This document shows, piece by piece, positions 10,641 to 23,000 of a stretch of 64,000 nt of DNA. The DNA is taken from the NCBI GenBank assembly GCA_963377175.1, contig CAUJNA010002168.1:387001-451000 (forward strand), read 5' to 3'. The notes beneath the pieces are model-generated. The model saw only the letters and a list, made by a program, of their open reading frames with translations, made no database searches and was not told the origin of the DNA. The stretch comes from Effrenium voratum (taxonomy: Eukaryota; Sar; Dinophyceae; Suessiales; Symbiodiniaceae). Made by a program: the position numbers and the translations under genes. The stretch's first letter is position 1; each line of letters opens with the position of its first letter.

Positions 10641-13428
10641 CCACTGGTCGCAGGTTTTCCCAGCAGGGTGCATCCAAGAACGGTTCTCGTTGAATCCCCC
10701 ACAGATGAACGGAAGGAATTCTCAAAATTTGGTGATTCCGAAAGTCCGGGAAAGATAATGGCTGTAAAGCTGTACCGGGACCCCGCCCCAAATGACTATC
10801 AATTGAGAGACCTGCTTTGCCGTTTGCCAGCCACGTCGTGGCATTTGAAAGCTGCGCTGTGTTGTTTTATTCCTGGCATTTGTTTTTTCAAAAACAAATT
10901 GTGCTTTTGTAGGGGGCAATGGTGACCTTAGGTAAACATCGTGATGTGTCGAATTGGGGCAAGCCGGCGATTGCTTTTTCTTTGGGGGACGCCTATTTGA
11001 TAAAGGTCCGGGAAATGGCCTCATTGGAGTGATGGCAAGTATGGAGGCTGATGTTTGATTTTCCGGGCAAGTTATAGACGAGCTCAGCCAGGGTGAAGGT
11101 CCTGTACTTGGGGTTGCCAATATCCAATTTGTGAGATAATCTAATTTGCTACTTTTTTGGTATAGGGAGAAGGCCACAGTTGTTGACACAGCTTGGCCCT
11201 GGTCATTGCTTTTGATGTACTCGCTTGTGGAGTGGTGGCGCAATTGCGGAGATTAGGCCGCAATAGCGGTTGCACGGACCGGAACGTGCTGGGTAGATAG
11301 GTCTAGAAGGTTAAAGACCAGCAAGCACCCTTTTAGCAACTGGTTTTTGGAGAATAGTCGTCCATATCCGCAGCGTCCTCGGTCACTCTCTAGCGTCATT
11401 GGTGTGCATCCACGGTCAGTATCTTTCATCATAACCTTGGACCGCCATTCGCATTGTACATGCATATATACCTTGGTCTATCCTCAAGCAAGAACGCCAG
11501 TGGAAAGTTTTGGGCTCGCCAGTTTTGAGCTGTCAGTCAGCATCACTTTCCACACCTGCCAGCAACAGGACTGACTTCGCAGTAATGATTTCTGACCCAG
11601 GCCAGATCCTGGGACAAACATGCTCGCTCTGTCAGAAACCACAAGGGATGGTTTCTGTGGGTGGGTCAAACTCATTCCCTGAGGCATTTGCCAAATCCCG
11701 ATGCCCTCCCCTGGCCCTCAGGACGTCATCGTGGAGCAGGCTGCCGAAACTGCGCCGGCCGGCGACGCTGGGTGCGTGGGCATCCCGAAAGCTCAGAAGG
11801 GGCCAAAAACCCCTTTGCCACACACACACACACACATGTGCGTGAAAGACTGCATGCGCATAGGCGTCCCTTATGGTTGTCTTGCTAGAACAGTGGATGG
11901 CGATCCCTGGTTTACCTGGTGGTTTACTCATCTACCAGGGATATCGATTTGCCCCAAGAGGACACCTATGTGCAAGCGGCTTTCGAAGAGGCGGAAGGCC
12001 TGCAACATAGGGCCTGAACCTTGCGGTCACCTGGACCCTCCAAAAGGAGCAAGTGTTTGGCTTTTTGAGGAAGATGTTGGGAAGTTGTGCTTGAAGAAGT
12101 CTTAGGTATTGGGCATACTGGGAGGCTGGGACACTGTCGATCGCGACCGTTGACTGCGGTGATACTAGCAGGAGCTCGTGGATTGTTTGGCTGGGCCGGA
12201 AGTAATCGATGAGAACGCGGCACTTTCCATGTCGCCCTCTTTGCCGGGTGCTGTTCGTGACTTGGAGTGTTTGGCTGAATTGGAAAAGAAGTCCTAGCGG
12301 AGTTCCGCTTTTTGGTTTTACCTCGGACACTCGTTCAGAGTTGGGGCAGAGAGTTCTGTGGCGATGGGTCCTGTTGCCTCAGTGAGATAAACCAGAAGCT
12401 GCGCGCTATGCTTCGTGGCAGGCCTCTACAGTTCAATTGTCCAACAGTTTCGCTCGCTGCAGGTTACCTTCAATTCTGTGCAAATGTGTTGGTAAGACTG
12501 CAAAGCGCAACGTCTAATGCTAGTCTTTCAGGGGTTGACAGGTTGCGTCGATTGTCTGGGGGTCCACTCCAGGGCCGGCAGCAATCGCACTGGGGTTGTT
12601 CCAAATGTTGTTCCTCTCCCCTCTATTGCCTTTTTGCTATATCCGGCTTGCTTCCTTTGCCCTTGATTTCCTTCTCAGCATCCACTTGCCAACACTTGCC
12701 TCCTTTGCTCAAGCCATGATTCCCAAGGTTTAGCCCAAGCTGTCCGATGCACATTCCCGTTGCGGTGTTCTTATGCAGCCCTCCTTCACTCTTCCGGTTT
12801 TATGGTCGGTACCAGCCGTGCCTGCTTTGGCACAGCAGTCCCTGCGGCCGTTTTTTGGGGCCGCACAATGGGCGCTTGAGTCGCTCTTGGTCTCTGCGAA
12901 TGCCAGGGCGACCATGCAGACAAGATGTACTACCTCATGCAGGGGGCCCTAGTTTGCCATCAAGTGAGCGGACGATACTTGCTCCCAAGCGGATATGAAT
13001 TGGGAGCTCTGGTAGATGGTAGGAACTTTCATGAATCGCTTTAAGCTTTGGGACACAGAGAGCCCCCCATGGACAGAGCGATTCGCAGTGACCGGTGACC
13101 GTGGGTGAGCTTGGACTGGAGGGCTGGCCTCAGTTTGATTCGTTAAAAACCACCCCCAAGTGGAAGATACTAACGGACAAAGTCCTGCACCACCTAAAAA
13201 AAAAAAAACATGGAACTCTCCTTCCACAAACATGGAAGCTGACAGGAGGGTTTTGAAAACTGGAATTTCCATTTGGGGAACTCTGTCCACTTTTATGATT
13301 GTTGCAGGGAGGGTAAACCAGCGGCGCAAAATTGAATTTGTCAGGGAAAGAACCAAAGACCTCCAGTGTGCGTTCTTGGTTGTTGTGTTGCATCCCCGAT
13401 CACAACCAGCAACACAATACGCACTTCC

Positions 13429-13497
13429 TGACGTTATACTTTCTGGGGCCGGACCATTTTTAAACAGTTGATTTGACCTATCCACCCAGGAAGTGAG
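13429..13497. mobile_element. TCACTTCCTGAG inverted-repeat element, short copy
   Basis: CACTTCCTGACG at left and CACCCAGGAAGTGAG at right, with the family interior GGGGCCGGACCATTTTTAAA between. Confidence 0.72.
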
Positions 13498-13756
13498 AAT
13501 TTCAACTACCAGCACCCCCCAGCCCCCAACAACTGTTGTTTCAGTACTTGGAATTTTGGACATGGGGAAATCAGTTGGGAGGGAGCTGGTGACTTATTGG
13601 CTTTTAGGGGGACCGCTCAGGATGGGAGAGGTGGAGATCTTGGTGGGCCACGACCGCGTGCGTGTCGCCAAGCTGCAGGACGTTTTTTTTCTTCTTTTTT
13701 TTTCTTCTTCTTCTTTCGTTCTTCGACTCGGAGACTCGCAAGCGTCAAGTTCTCAA

Positions 13757-13864
13757 CTAGGTCCCCCAGTAGTGCCCTTTCACCATTTTTTTGGGGGGGA
13801 GGGTTCAATGGACTACAGAAAGAAGTGGGTACCCTTATTCTAAGCTCTCTACTGGAGGACCTAG
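13757..13864. mobile_element. CTAGGTCC-family introner-like element
   Basis: Complete copy of 108 bases with both CTAGGTCC and GGACCTAG ends intact. Confidence 0.88.
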
Positions 13865-14481
13865 CCTCAATTAGTAACATCACATCAGGCAGAGGCTCAG
13901 ATCTGCTCCATCCGGATTTTTTGGGCACCAGTCCAGGAAAAAGGGCCTCCTTGGCCGCTTTTGGAGGGAGCCCCAATCCCCAAGCAGGCAGGGAATGGTT
14001 GGGAGAGTGCTGCATGGCATTCGGTATCCTATAATTTGAGAAGGCGCGCGGATGGTTTGTGGGGGGTAATTCCCTCATTCGGGCAAAGGCAAAGTTAATT
14101 CATGGCAACCATCAAACAGTTTGAACGACCTCCTGTTGGTCCAACTTGGTCCTACCAGAAGGTGCACCAAACAAACGGGAGTTCAGATTCCGCTTCCTAT
14201 TCAGTCCATCACAAAATCGAAACCAAACCAGGCCCAATGAAGCTTCGGTGCATTTTGCCAAGGGATGTGAAGACTTTAACTTTTTGCCAACTAATGAAAC
14301 GGTTTTCCGTCTTAAACCACTAAAAAGTTATTCGCTTTTAGCCGGGCTTCGCAGATTTCGCAGCCGAGGAAGGGTCGGGTGTCGTTTTTTTTATCTCATG
14401 CAACAAGGTCTCGAGGGCCCGAAGCTTTCGGCCCATCGGTTGCGGTGCCCTCGGCTCCCGACGTGTAGTTACATCTTTCAT

Positions 14482-14610
14482 TTGGCTGTGGCTCAAAAAG
14501 CCGGAATTCCAAAATGGCGCAAGCCCTGGTAGATGGAAACATGGACCGACACCTGCGGTTTGCCCCCCCCCCCCCTGCTTAATTTTGAGCCACACCCATT
14601 TGGTGAAATG
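14482..14610. mobile_element. TGGGTCAAA-family element, reverse orientation
   Basis: TTTGGCTGTGGCTCAAAAAG at left, CCTGGTAGATGGAAACATGG in the middle, and TTTTGAGCCACACCCATTTG at right. It includes a run of Cs. Confidence 0.65.
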
Positions 14611-15602
14611 GACATGTTCTTCCCCAACAGCTGAAAGCTTTGGGGTCTCAGCCCAGATAGGCTCCGGGGTAGTCCGGGGCGGCACTGAGGTAGGGTTTCA
14701 CGAGGGTTCCACGAGGATTCCGCATGCTGCTGGGGATATCACCTGAGCTTATTTTTATTTTCCCCTGTTGGTTTTAAAGGGAATCGATTTCACGACTGGC
14801 TTGTGTTGTTTTTTTCCAGGGGACGAAAAAGCAAATGGAGGGTACCGCGGCAAAAACAACAACAACAAAAACCGGCGCAGAGCGTTAGATCCCGGTGAGG
14901 GCGGTGGCAGGCACCGGCGGCTTCCCCCCCCTGGCTTCCTTCAAGGCCTCGAGCCCTCGAAATGACGTCAAGAAGGGCCCTGCTTTCTCAAGGCGGGAAG
15001 GCCCAAATTTGGCCAATGGATATCAGGATCCCTAGGACCATATTGGGGAAAAGGCAAAGGAAAGACCAAAGCGTGCAGGGTGCTTTCCAGCCCAAGTGGT
15101 GCAGGGATTTGTCCATCCACCCTGTGCGGAGGGCACCCAGCTTTCCCTGGCAGGAGGGCACGGTCTTTGGTGAGATGGCAAGGGCGCCCGGAGTCCGGGA
15201 ATGGCAAAGACATGGACCTGGCCCTCTGCCTCCCTTTCCGGCTCTGAGTCATATACTGGTTATGAGGTTTTTCCCGTTTTTTCGCGCTTTCCCTCAGTTC
15301 CCCAGAATGAATGTAGATTGCACAATTCCCTCTATGTGGGTAAGAGAGGGGCTCACTTACGCCCCAACTCGGGTTGTGACCCCCTACTCTCACCTTGGAA
15401 GTGGCACCATTTGCATAGAAACCAGCCAGGTTTTAGAGGAAGCTTGCTTCCACCAAAACGGAGCATCAGTTTGAGCCGGTTTCCTGTCGACTTCCCGGTT
15501 GCGTTCCTGTCGAATCTCAGACTCACTTCCTGAGTTGGACTTCAAGCTTTGTGGGTTTGGTTGCCATTTTAGTGGCTTACAAAAACTCATCCCATGCTTA
15601 CT

Positions 15603-15705
15603 TACCCTCGCACCAAACACGGAAGTGTACGAAGCCCCTTTCCAACAGGAAAGTCGTCTTGCTACGGGTGCTGTGCACAAACCCATGTTAGTCCGTGGGA
15701 GGGTA
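15603..15705. mobile_element. TACCCTCCCAC inverted-repeat element abutting the retroelement
   Basis: TACCCTCGCACC at left, CCATGTTAGTCCGTGGGAGG then GTA at right. It shares GAAGCCCCTTTCCAACAGG-like interior with 58472-58582. It ends 15 bases before repeat A1. Confidence 0.75.
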
Positions 15706-15720
15706 CCATTTTTTGATTTT

Positions 15721-15841
15721 TTTGTTAATGTTGAAACGCATGTGGAAACATGAACTGTGTGTGGAATGCTTGACCATAATGGCATGTGCCATTTTGGCTC
15801 AAGCATTGCTCTGGGTTCCTGGAACCCAAGCTGATTGAAAA
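15721..15841 (+). repeat. terminal repeat A1 of the retroelement, with spliced-leader relic
   Basis: About 120 bases, repeated with a single difference at 20871-20991. It contains GCCATTTTGGCTCAAG (15788-15803), identical to the last 16 bases of the 22-base dinoflagellate spliced leader. It also has a small hairpin, CATGT-GGAA-ACATG, and the palindromic GGGTTCCTGGAACCC just downstream. ORF1 starts 43 bases after the repeat ends. Confidence 0.88.
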
Positions 15842-15883
15842 ACTTTGATCTTTTGCATTTTCGAACTTAACCCCGACCAAGCA

Positions 15884-17786
15884 ATGGCTTCCTCGGCAAC
15901 CTCGGCAACTTCCTTTGAGTTGATTGAGGACCAGACACTCACCGTGGAGGAGGTTGAAATGGCCAGCCAGGAGGCCCAGGACATTCGCACACGGGAGGCG
16001 GCAGTGGCGGCCGGCTTGGTTTTGGACGAGCCCGAGGCCCCCCCGTCAGCTTCGGCGACCGATGTGATGAATGACCTCTCCAGTGCACTGGAGCGTCTCC
16101 AAGTGGCATTTGCCACACCGACTCCCGGCTTGGGTGCCCCTGGCCCCGCCGAGGAGGGCGACAGGGACATGGGGGATGCGGACGGCACGGAGCGGGCCAC
16201 ACCACCGGAGGAGGCGCAGACGCCACCCACGAAGAGACTGAAGGGCTTTGTGGCGGCTTCTCAGAAGGCTACGTCTCAGGCCAACAAACCTGTCACCTTG
16301 GTGCCGGTGGACGGAAAACCTGGGTACTTCAAGCTGGTGGACCTCCCGGACTTGTTTCCAGTCCTTCCAGCGTCGGCGGCCACCTTGCTGAGAGACATCA
16401 CGGTGGAGGAGGCGGTCTCCCTGTTTTACAAGTTTGTTGGGAAGAACCTCACGGAGGACCTGGTGATCCGCATCTTGGAGGCGTACGTCCCGATGAAGAT
16501 CCAGCTCCGCCAGGAGGAGGTCTGGGCTTCGCAGCTCCAGAGGAACAAGGCGTGTATCGGCACCCAGCGCATGTACAGGCTCGACGCAGGTCATTCCGAC
16601 TACAAGTTCATGTGCAAGGCATGCGGAACGGGGTGGCCAGAGACAGCCAAGCAGTGCTAAGGAGTCCGCCCCCTTCCAGGCACCCTCGGCCACCTATGAG
16701 GCGGACGGCATCACCTACAACCTGCTCATCTTGGAGGGCAAGCCAATCTGGATCCAGCAGCGGGAATGGGGAAGCCTGGGTGCCGTTGGCCCCGGTGGTA
16801 CCCTGGCACAGGCCGACCGCAACTTGGTGGACGGCACGGTCTTGGGGAGAGCCCCTCCAAAAACGGACTCGGCTGATGAGATCACCATGGCAGATGCGGT
16901 CCCGCTTAACATGCGGGTGGACATCCGGCAGGCAGGAGATCCTGTCCATGGAGGCGGATGACGAGGCGATGAAGGTCCGGGAAAGCCAGGAGATCCGGGT
17001 CAAAGTGCAGCGGTCCCTGAAAGAGGCGGAGGCTCAGAGCTTCGAGCTCTACCATCCCCAGGTGGACCAGGCGATCAGGAAGAAGGAGGAGCTGCATAAG
17101 GCCTTGCGGGAGCAGCGGGAGCCGACTCGCAGGAGGCCTCGGCCAGGCGGCTGCACAAGGAGTTGGTCACTGAGGAGATGCTGGACAACGAGATGGCGAT
17201 CCTGGCGCCCCTCCAGGAGGGCATGCAGGCCCTGCCGTCAGATGAGGTGGCCAACGAGGGAGCCCGTGCCCTCACAAAGGTCAACCTGGAGCGTTTCAAG
17301 GCCAAGCTGAGAGACCAGGCCAGGCATTGGCTGAGGCGATGGGCTCCATTCAGGAGGCCCAGGTGGCAAACAAGCGAATCCAGGACACCAACCAGGCATG
17401 GATGCTCAACCACACTCTTGGAAGTGTCGGCGTGGCTGGAGGACCCCGACGACATCCCCCCGGTGGGGGACATCAAGGAGAAGTATGTCCCCTACATCAA
17501 GATGCTCAGAGCGTCGCAGAACCCGTGGCACCAGGAAGCACTGCTGGAGGAGATGCCCGAGCTGGAGGCACCGGCCCTTTTCAAGCGTGCCAGGCCTTGG
17601 GGGGGATCCCAGCAGGACCTGGACTCTGAGGACGGCAAGCTGTCCCTTATCCTCTGGGCAATGAAGCGGCACCAGGGAGAGCTCCGGATGTTTGGGGGGT
17701 TTTGGAGGAAGCACGCAAGCGGTGAGATCCCCCGGCGGGGCGCTGACCAGCAGTTTAAGCTCGCGCCGGAGGAGCTGTCATCCTGA
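15884..17786 (+). pseudogene. retroelement ORF1, acidic coiled protein, frameshifted
   Basis: Starts at ATG 15884, shortly after repeat A1. The first 259 codons are open (to a stop at 16660) and begin MASSATSATSFELIEDQ. The segment is acidic and rich in Ala, Pro and Glu, then has a short Cys pair (CKAC) near its end. Homology of style and continuous codon bias show that the frame shifts near 16655, 16925, 17150, 17320 and 17425. The later part is Glu/Lys-rich and probably helical (for example SLKEAEAQSFELYHPQVDQA), ending at the stop after ELSS (17786). Its position before the recombinase suggests a structural, Gag-like or accessory role, but no family was recognised. Confidence 0.6.
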
Positions 17787-18437
17787 GCAACCCGGAGAAG
17801 TCGGGGCTGGCGGCAACCCACTCGGTGGCGAAGGAGGCGATCCTGAAGGGAGGGAGCCGCTAGGTTTTGTCTCACAACCCTGTCGGATGTGGGAGTCGTG
17901 TGATCTCTTCCTCCCGGGACTTGGGTGCCATTGGCCCCGTCTCCGGGGGGGGGGGGGAAATGTCTTCCTTATTGGGTTCGGTTTTCACCACTGTTTCCTC
18001 TCTTATTCCATTTTGGTGGCGCACGTGGGTTTTTCCGGTGGCATGGCAGTGGAGCCACGTCACGGCAGCTTGATCTCCTCGACCATGAGGCCACATGCAT
18101 TAGCTGCCCCAAGGACGGGCCATCTCAGCCACGGTTCGGAAAAAGTGGCTGTGGCCGACTCATGGTTTCCTTGAGGTCCCCTTGAGGTTTTGGGGAATCC
18201 CCCACCTGGTCGGTCTCCCCCTCCGTGCTTTTGGGGGGTTTCTGGGGGGGTTGATTTTGGGTCGCGCTCCCCCCTCTCCCTGTTAAAATCTCGGGACTTT
18301 GGGGGGGACGTGTCGGGATGCGTGTGGCCTGCCTGCTCCATCTGCACTCTGCATTCTGCAAGGTTGGAGCATGCATGCATTGTGCCGCGGTTGGGTCCCG
18401 GCGGTTCGATAGGAGGCTCAAAACCCCCTTTTTCATC

Positions 18438-20651
18438 ATGGCTAGGGTATCTACCAAGTTTCTTATGCGCCCGCCCTACACACGTCTTTGGGACCGCATT
18501 CCAAGGGTCCTATGGGACACGTTGGCGGATGAGTCCTTCTCCCCGAGACAGACGGGTTGGTCCTGATGTGCCTGCAAGGCACTGAGGAGGAGGGGAGGAA
18601 GCTGGGCGGAGAGCCGGCAATCCGCTTCTCTCAGCTCCTGGAACTCTCGGGCATTCCGGTAGGACAAGACGCCCACGTGGTCCCGACGGAATACTTCAAC
18701 GGCCTGGTGGCGGCGGCGGCAGGCAGGCTTCCCCAGCCTCTGTCCGCGGCGGACCTGGCCGACCTGTGGGACAGCATATGGTTCCTCCTCCTCGCGACGG
18801 CGGATGGCAAGCCGAGCGAGGACTTTTCCCCGCTGGAGAATGAATGGGACCGCCAGGACCAATTGAGGTGGTTCTCACGAGATGACCCACCCCCACTCCA
18901 ACAACCGGAGCTTCTGAAGTGGAGGCACTGGCGCCCGGGCAAAATAAGGGAAATGGAGCCCACGACCCAGCGAGCGCTGGAACTCCATATGCGCGGGAAA
19001 TGGGCGGAACGGCTCCTCGCCCACTTTGCCCCGTTTGCGGAGCACATCACGTACATGCAGGACATCCTGGGGGAGGACTTCCGCAAGGAGGCATTGGACC
19101 TCCTGGGGGACAATAGGTTCCGGACACTCAGGCAGCATTGCCTGGTCTACGAAGAGTCTCCGGAAGAGAGGCTTCACGGTGATTCCCTGGCAGGAACGAC
19201 ATGTCCGCTCTCTCCTCAACCAGCTCGCCGAAGAGGAGGTCACCCCGTACAAGCTACGGCAGGTGTGGAACACCCTCAAATGGTATTCCAAGACCTTCGG
19301 TATGCTGAAGATAGACGAGCTCCATCGCCTCAAGTCCAAGAAGAGCTCGTTGGAAGAGGCACTCACGGACACGGTCACCCGGCCGCAGCGCAAGGCGGTG
19401 GTCCCCAGCAAAGAGGTCATATGGGCTCTGGAGGAAGGGGCTGGCTACGATCACCTGGGTGCCACCGCAGGCGGGCCCGGGGAGGAGCAGACACGTACTG
19501 GACGCATTCATCCTGAATTTCGCCCCTCCAGCATGTTCACCCTAAGGACCTGATCCACACCAGTAACACCGTGGAGCTGAAGGCCTGGCAGACCAAGACG
19601 GTCTCAGCAGCACGAATCAACCGCAACCCGGTCCCCTTGATTGCTCCGAAGTACAGCTTCACGGGGATCCCCTGGTGGACTACCTGGGTGGCCACGGTCC
19701 GGCGACTGGTATCCGAGAAGGCATTCCAGGACATGGACTACTTGCTCCCGACAGTGAGCAAAGACTTCGCCGGGCTGATCCCGAGACCTTCCGCACCAGA
19801 AAGGGCTCTGAGATGGCTCAAGGATGCTCTTCTCCGTCGGGGAGTGACCCTGGGGTTGGTGAAGCCGCTGACGTGGCACTCATTCCGAGTGTTCATCCCG
19901 GACTGCGCTTTCCAGATGGGGCTCCCCCGGGAGCGCCGCATGTACTTAGGCAACTGGCTCACAGAGAGCACAGCAGACGTCTATGTGCGGGAGAAGCGCA
20001 ATGTCGTTGTGGAGATTTGGGGCCAGGTAGCGCAGAAGGTCCCCAACCTGAACCTCGGGCCAGGCAGGGAACGCAGGGAGGACTCGAACCACCCGGACTG
20101 GGCGGACCCGCTCCGTGGAAATCACGGATGCGGGACCGGACGGCCACAAGGACCAAACTGCAGGGGAAGGGGAGGCGCCCCCCACGGTACCCTCAGGGAG
20201 CGCACCATCGACTCGCTCATGGTCATTGGTGGAACAGGGACCCGAGGACACACCAGTGAAGGCCAAGGACCTGTTTCCCACCACCCCGGACTTCCCCCTT
20301 CGTGTCGTTGCGGCAGTCAAACGCACAGGCAACGCCGGCCAGGCCAGAATCCACCTGCTGAATGACGAAGGCACGGCTGTTGGGTGCGGGTGGCGACTGG
20401 CGGCCTCCAAGATCCAGGAGCTCTCCGTGCTGGACTACATGTCGGAGCCAGAGGCCTATGGCAAGTGCGAACGCTGCTTCAAGAGGTACGGCTTCCCGGC
20501 GGACTGGGTACTGGAGCCTGCGGAGGTCCCCACACTGCAGGAGGACTCGGACTCCTCCGGTGGACACCCAGTCAGAGACCGAGGTGGTGGCCCTACCTTT
20601 GGAAGCCTAGGTGCTGGCGACCTGAGGGGGAGGCCAAGGACAGGGCTCTGA
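18438..20651 (+). pseudogene. tyrosine recombinase of the retroelement, frameshifted
   Basis: Starts at ATG 18438 (MARVSTKFLMRPPYTRLW). The middle (about 19150-19420) looks like the helical core-binding domain. The catalytic half shows a probable first Arg near 19545 (FTLR, at a frameshift), the HSFR motif (His 19877-19879, Arg 19886-19888), LGNW in place of the usual LGH, and the nucleophilic Tyr at 19982-19984 in DVYVREKR. This is the R...HxxR...Y layout of tyrosine recombinases, which would integrate a circular DNA copy. The C-terminal part carries a Cys pair, KCERC. Frameshifts near 18555, 19180, 19455, 19540 and 20090 disable it. The recombinase lies upstream of B1, not after the reverse transcriptase. 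Confidence 0.82.
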
Positions 20652-20710
20652 GGGCCCTCGACTGGCATCCTTCGGAAATGGCGGGTGTGCCAGACTGTCC
20701 TTCGGAAATG

Positions 20711-20870
20711 GCGCTATCAGTCTGCATGAGAGTTTGTGGTGGGTGGCCCATGGGGCCCACCCAGCCGTAGACATCTGACAGGGGAAGATGAGTCCCTGGC
20801 ACCAACACATTGCTTGGATAAAAGAGTTATCGCTTGCTTGTGTGGTGCCGTTTGGTTAGCTTACATACAC
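20711..20870 (+). repeat. internal repeat B1 of the retroelement
   Basis: Begins GCGCTATCAGTCTGCA and ends at TTACATACAC, directly abutting A2. It matches 25139-25316 except for missing about 20 bases after the first 16. It contains a GC-rich hairpin near GGCCCATGGGGCCCACC. It separates the recombinase from the Gag-like ORF. Confidence 0.88.
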
Positions 20871-20991
20871 TTTGTTAATGTTGAAACGCATGTGGAAACA
20901 TGAACTGTGTGTGGAATGCTTGACCATAATGGCATGTGCTATTTTGGCTCAAGCATTGCTCTGGGTTCCTGGAACCCAAGCTGATTGAAAA
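20871..20991 (+). repeat. internal repeat A2 of the retroelement
   Basis: Near-identical copy of A1. The spliced-leader match here has one change (GCTATTTTGGCTCAAG). It abuts B1 with no spacer, giving the B1-A2 junction expected of split direct repeats. The Gag-like ORF begins at ATG 21021. Confidence 0.88.
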
Positions 20992-21020
20992 CCCACCCAC
21001 CCACACCAAGGTAAGAGGTC

Positions 21021-22745
21021 ATGGCTGCGGCGCCCGCCAAACCACCGGAGGAGGTCCCAGCCGCGATCAAGGAAGACGTGGCGAAGTTGCAGAAGCCACT
21101 GGCGGCCATCTTGGTGGGCAAGGAAATCCCCTTGGTCATCCAAGCGGCACTGATTGGTGGAAGACCTGGCGGATTGCTGGAACACCCCGGCTGCGGCCAG
21201 GAAAAATGGTCCCCGGGACCTGGGATTCCAGGATGGAGAGACTGGATTCAACGCCCAGACCTCGGCCTTCACGGCAATGCGCCCTTCAGGCAGTACGGGT
21301 GGCAGCAAACTTGGTCAGCAAAAGCAACCAGGGTACCACCCGGCGGGCCGATAAAGGCTCCCTTAGAAGTCCTGTGTGACAGGCGCCAGCAAGATGCTTA
21401 CGTGGCCACGCATGGGGCCCCGAAGCCGAGGTTGGAATTCCAGGGTAGTGATGGCTACCTCAAGAAGCAATGGCGCATGATTGCCAAGGGCGAATTGGGC
21501 TACATCCCGGCAAAACACATCGTGAGCGCGCTCCCGGAAGAAGGGGAACGCCCTTCATCCACCCACAAGAAGATCACGGTGGACGGCTGGGACAGGGAGG
21601 ATGAAGAAGAGGTGAGGAGCCACCCTACATCTCGGCGCCAGCTGGAACGGTTGCACCTAACCTTCAGGACGACGCTCCTGATGTGCACGGCAGCACTGCC
21701 GCAATTTGGCAACCTGAGGGTCACCAAGGAGGAGTTGGATGACTGGTATGCCTGGTTCTATGGGGAGGACATAGCCGGCAGGAAACCTCCCCCGAGCGAC
21801 ACCACCTTGCTGTTTGCAGAGCGCAATGCATGGCGCAAGATTCACGAGATGGTGCACCAGGGCACCACTCTCTCCGAAGCCCTCAAGAACATCAGGGGCG
21901 ACTTCCTCTTCTGGCAACGGGAGGTCTATGAGCACCTCAACAGGGCGCCGACGAAGGGGAAGAGCAAGAGCAAGGCAACCAAGGTGTGGCAGACTCAGTG
22001 GGAGAAGCCCAAGAAGGGGGGAAAAGGATCTTGGTCCTCGGGGCCTACCCATTCCAAGCCGAAGGGCAAGGGCGGCAAAGGGAAGGAAGTCCCCCAATAC
22101 CTCCTCGACCCCATGGCCAGACCACTGGGCTTTCAAGAATCCCAAAGGGGTGGCGTACTGCAGGGATCATCACCTTCACAACAAATGCCCTGGATCATCA
22201 GGAAGGATGGGTGGGTGTGTGATGCCCCCCCAGCGAAGCATGTGCCACAGGCATGCCCACACCATGGGCCCCGTGGCTGCCTGGTCTCCGGACGGCCGCA
22301 GGTGGGAGGGGACCTCTCCAGGGTGCCACCGGCCCCGGAAGCCCCTCCACCGAAGAAAGGGAGTGGATCCAGCCAGGGCACTCCAGAAGGGCGGAAGCAC
22401 CCTTTTCCCCCGCACCCACCGAGGCAGTGGGAAGAACCCCCAGAGAGACCCAGAGGTGGGGATCCGCCCAGCAAGGGGCGTTCCAAGGGCGGGCAGAACC
22501 GTCAGGGCAAGCAGCAAGCCCAGGGCCAGACGACCAGTGGGTCGGACAAAGGACACACGGAAACCCCAGGGGGGACAAGCCCCACCTTCCCCTGGATGCA
22601 AGACACCCCGGAAAGACTGAGGTCCAGACTAAGGTGGACGCCACGGAGTCGTCGAAGCCGACCCTCATCCTGCTGTACGCTGGGAAGGACGACGCGGGGG
22701 CCCTGGATGCCTACCTCCATGCCTACAACCCGGCCTTCTCGGATG
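21021..22745 (+). pseudogene. Gag-like ORF of the retroelement, with Cys/His cluster
   Basis: Begins at ATG 21021 (MAAAPAKPPEEVPAAIKEDV), right after A2. The middle has conserved-looking helical sequence (for example EVYEHLNRAPTKGKSKSK) followed by a Lys/Gly-rich basic stretch. A Cys/His cluster follows (VAYCRDHHLHNKCPG, about 22150-22200), then Pro/Gly-rich linker to about 22745. A basic region with a Cys/His cluster fits nucleic-acid binding by a Gag protein. Frameshifts are visible near 21160, 21285, 22120 and 22740. Assignment as Gag rests on position and composition; no capsid fold was recognised. Confidence 0.6.
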
Positions 22746-23000
22746 GACATTAGGCGAAAGGGTGGCGATCTTGGACATGACATGCTGGGATGACGAGCCA
22801 TACTCTACAATGTGCTCCATGGCCATGGCGGGCAAGGTCGCCTTTGTGGGGGGCGGCCCCAACTGCAGAACGTGGAGCATTCTCAGATGGTTCCCCAAAC
22901 CGGGAGGCCCGCCGCCGGTGAGGGGCAGGGCGGAGCAGCTCAGACAATCCTGAGGTCCGGACACCAACACAGCCGGCGGGCAGGGAGGTCGAACTACGGG
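22746..23000 (+). pseudogene. methylase-like segment of the retroelement
   Basis: The frame starting near 22762 reads AILDMTCWDDEPYSTMC and then VAFVGGGPNCRTWSILRWFP. The GPNCRTWS motif resembles the GPPCxxxS loop (motif IV) of cytosine DNA methyltransferases. Some DIRS-group elements carry methyltransferase domains, which supports the reading, but only this motif is clear here and the preceding and following sequence is broken by frameshifts. It could instead be an unrelated conserved loop. Confidence 0.4.

Larger units (their letters stand above)
9673..15602. other. no gene recognised; low-complexity and element-bearing stretch
   Basis: Holds the TTTGGGG array, the purine repeat, two CTAGGTCC-family elements, a short CA run at 11820, a TCACTTCCTGAG element and a reversed TGGGTCAAA element. 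Nothing else supports a gene. Confidence 0.55.

Noticed and set aside
12690..12716. CCTCCTTTGCTCAAGCC as a second spliced-leader relic
   Set aside because: Several mismatches to the leader in the conserved part; not better than chance.
16046..16693. Long minus-strand frames opposite the retroelement
   Set aside because: Mirror frames of GC-rich coding sequence on the + strand. No motif, and all recognisable domains are on +.
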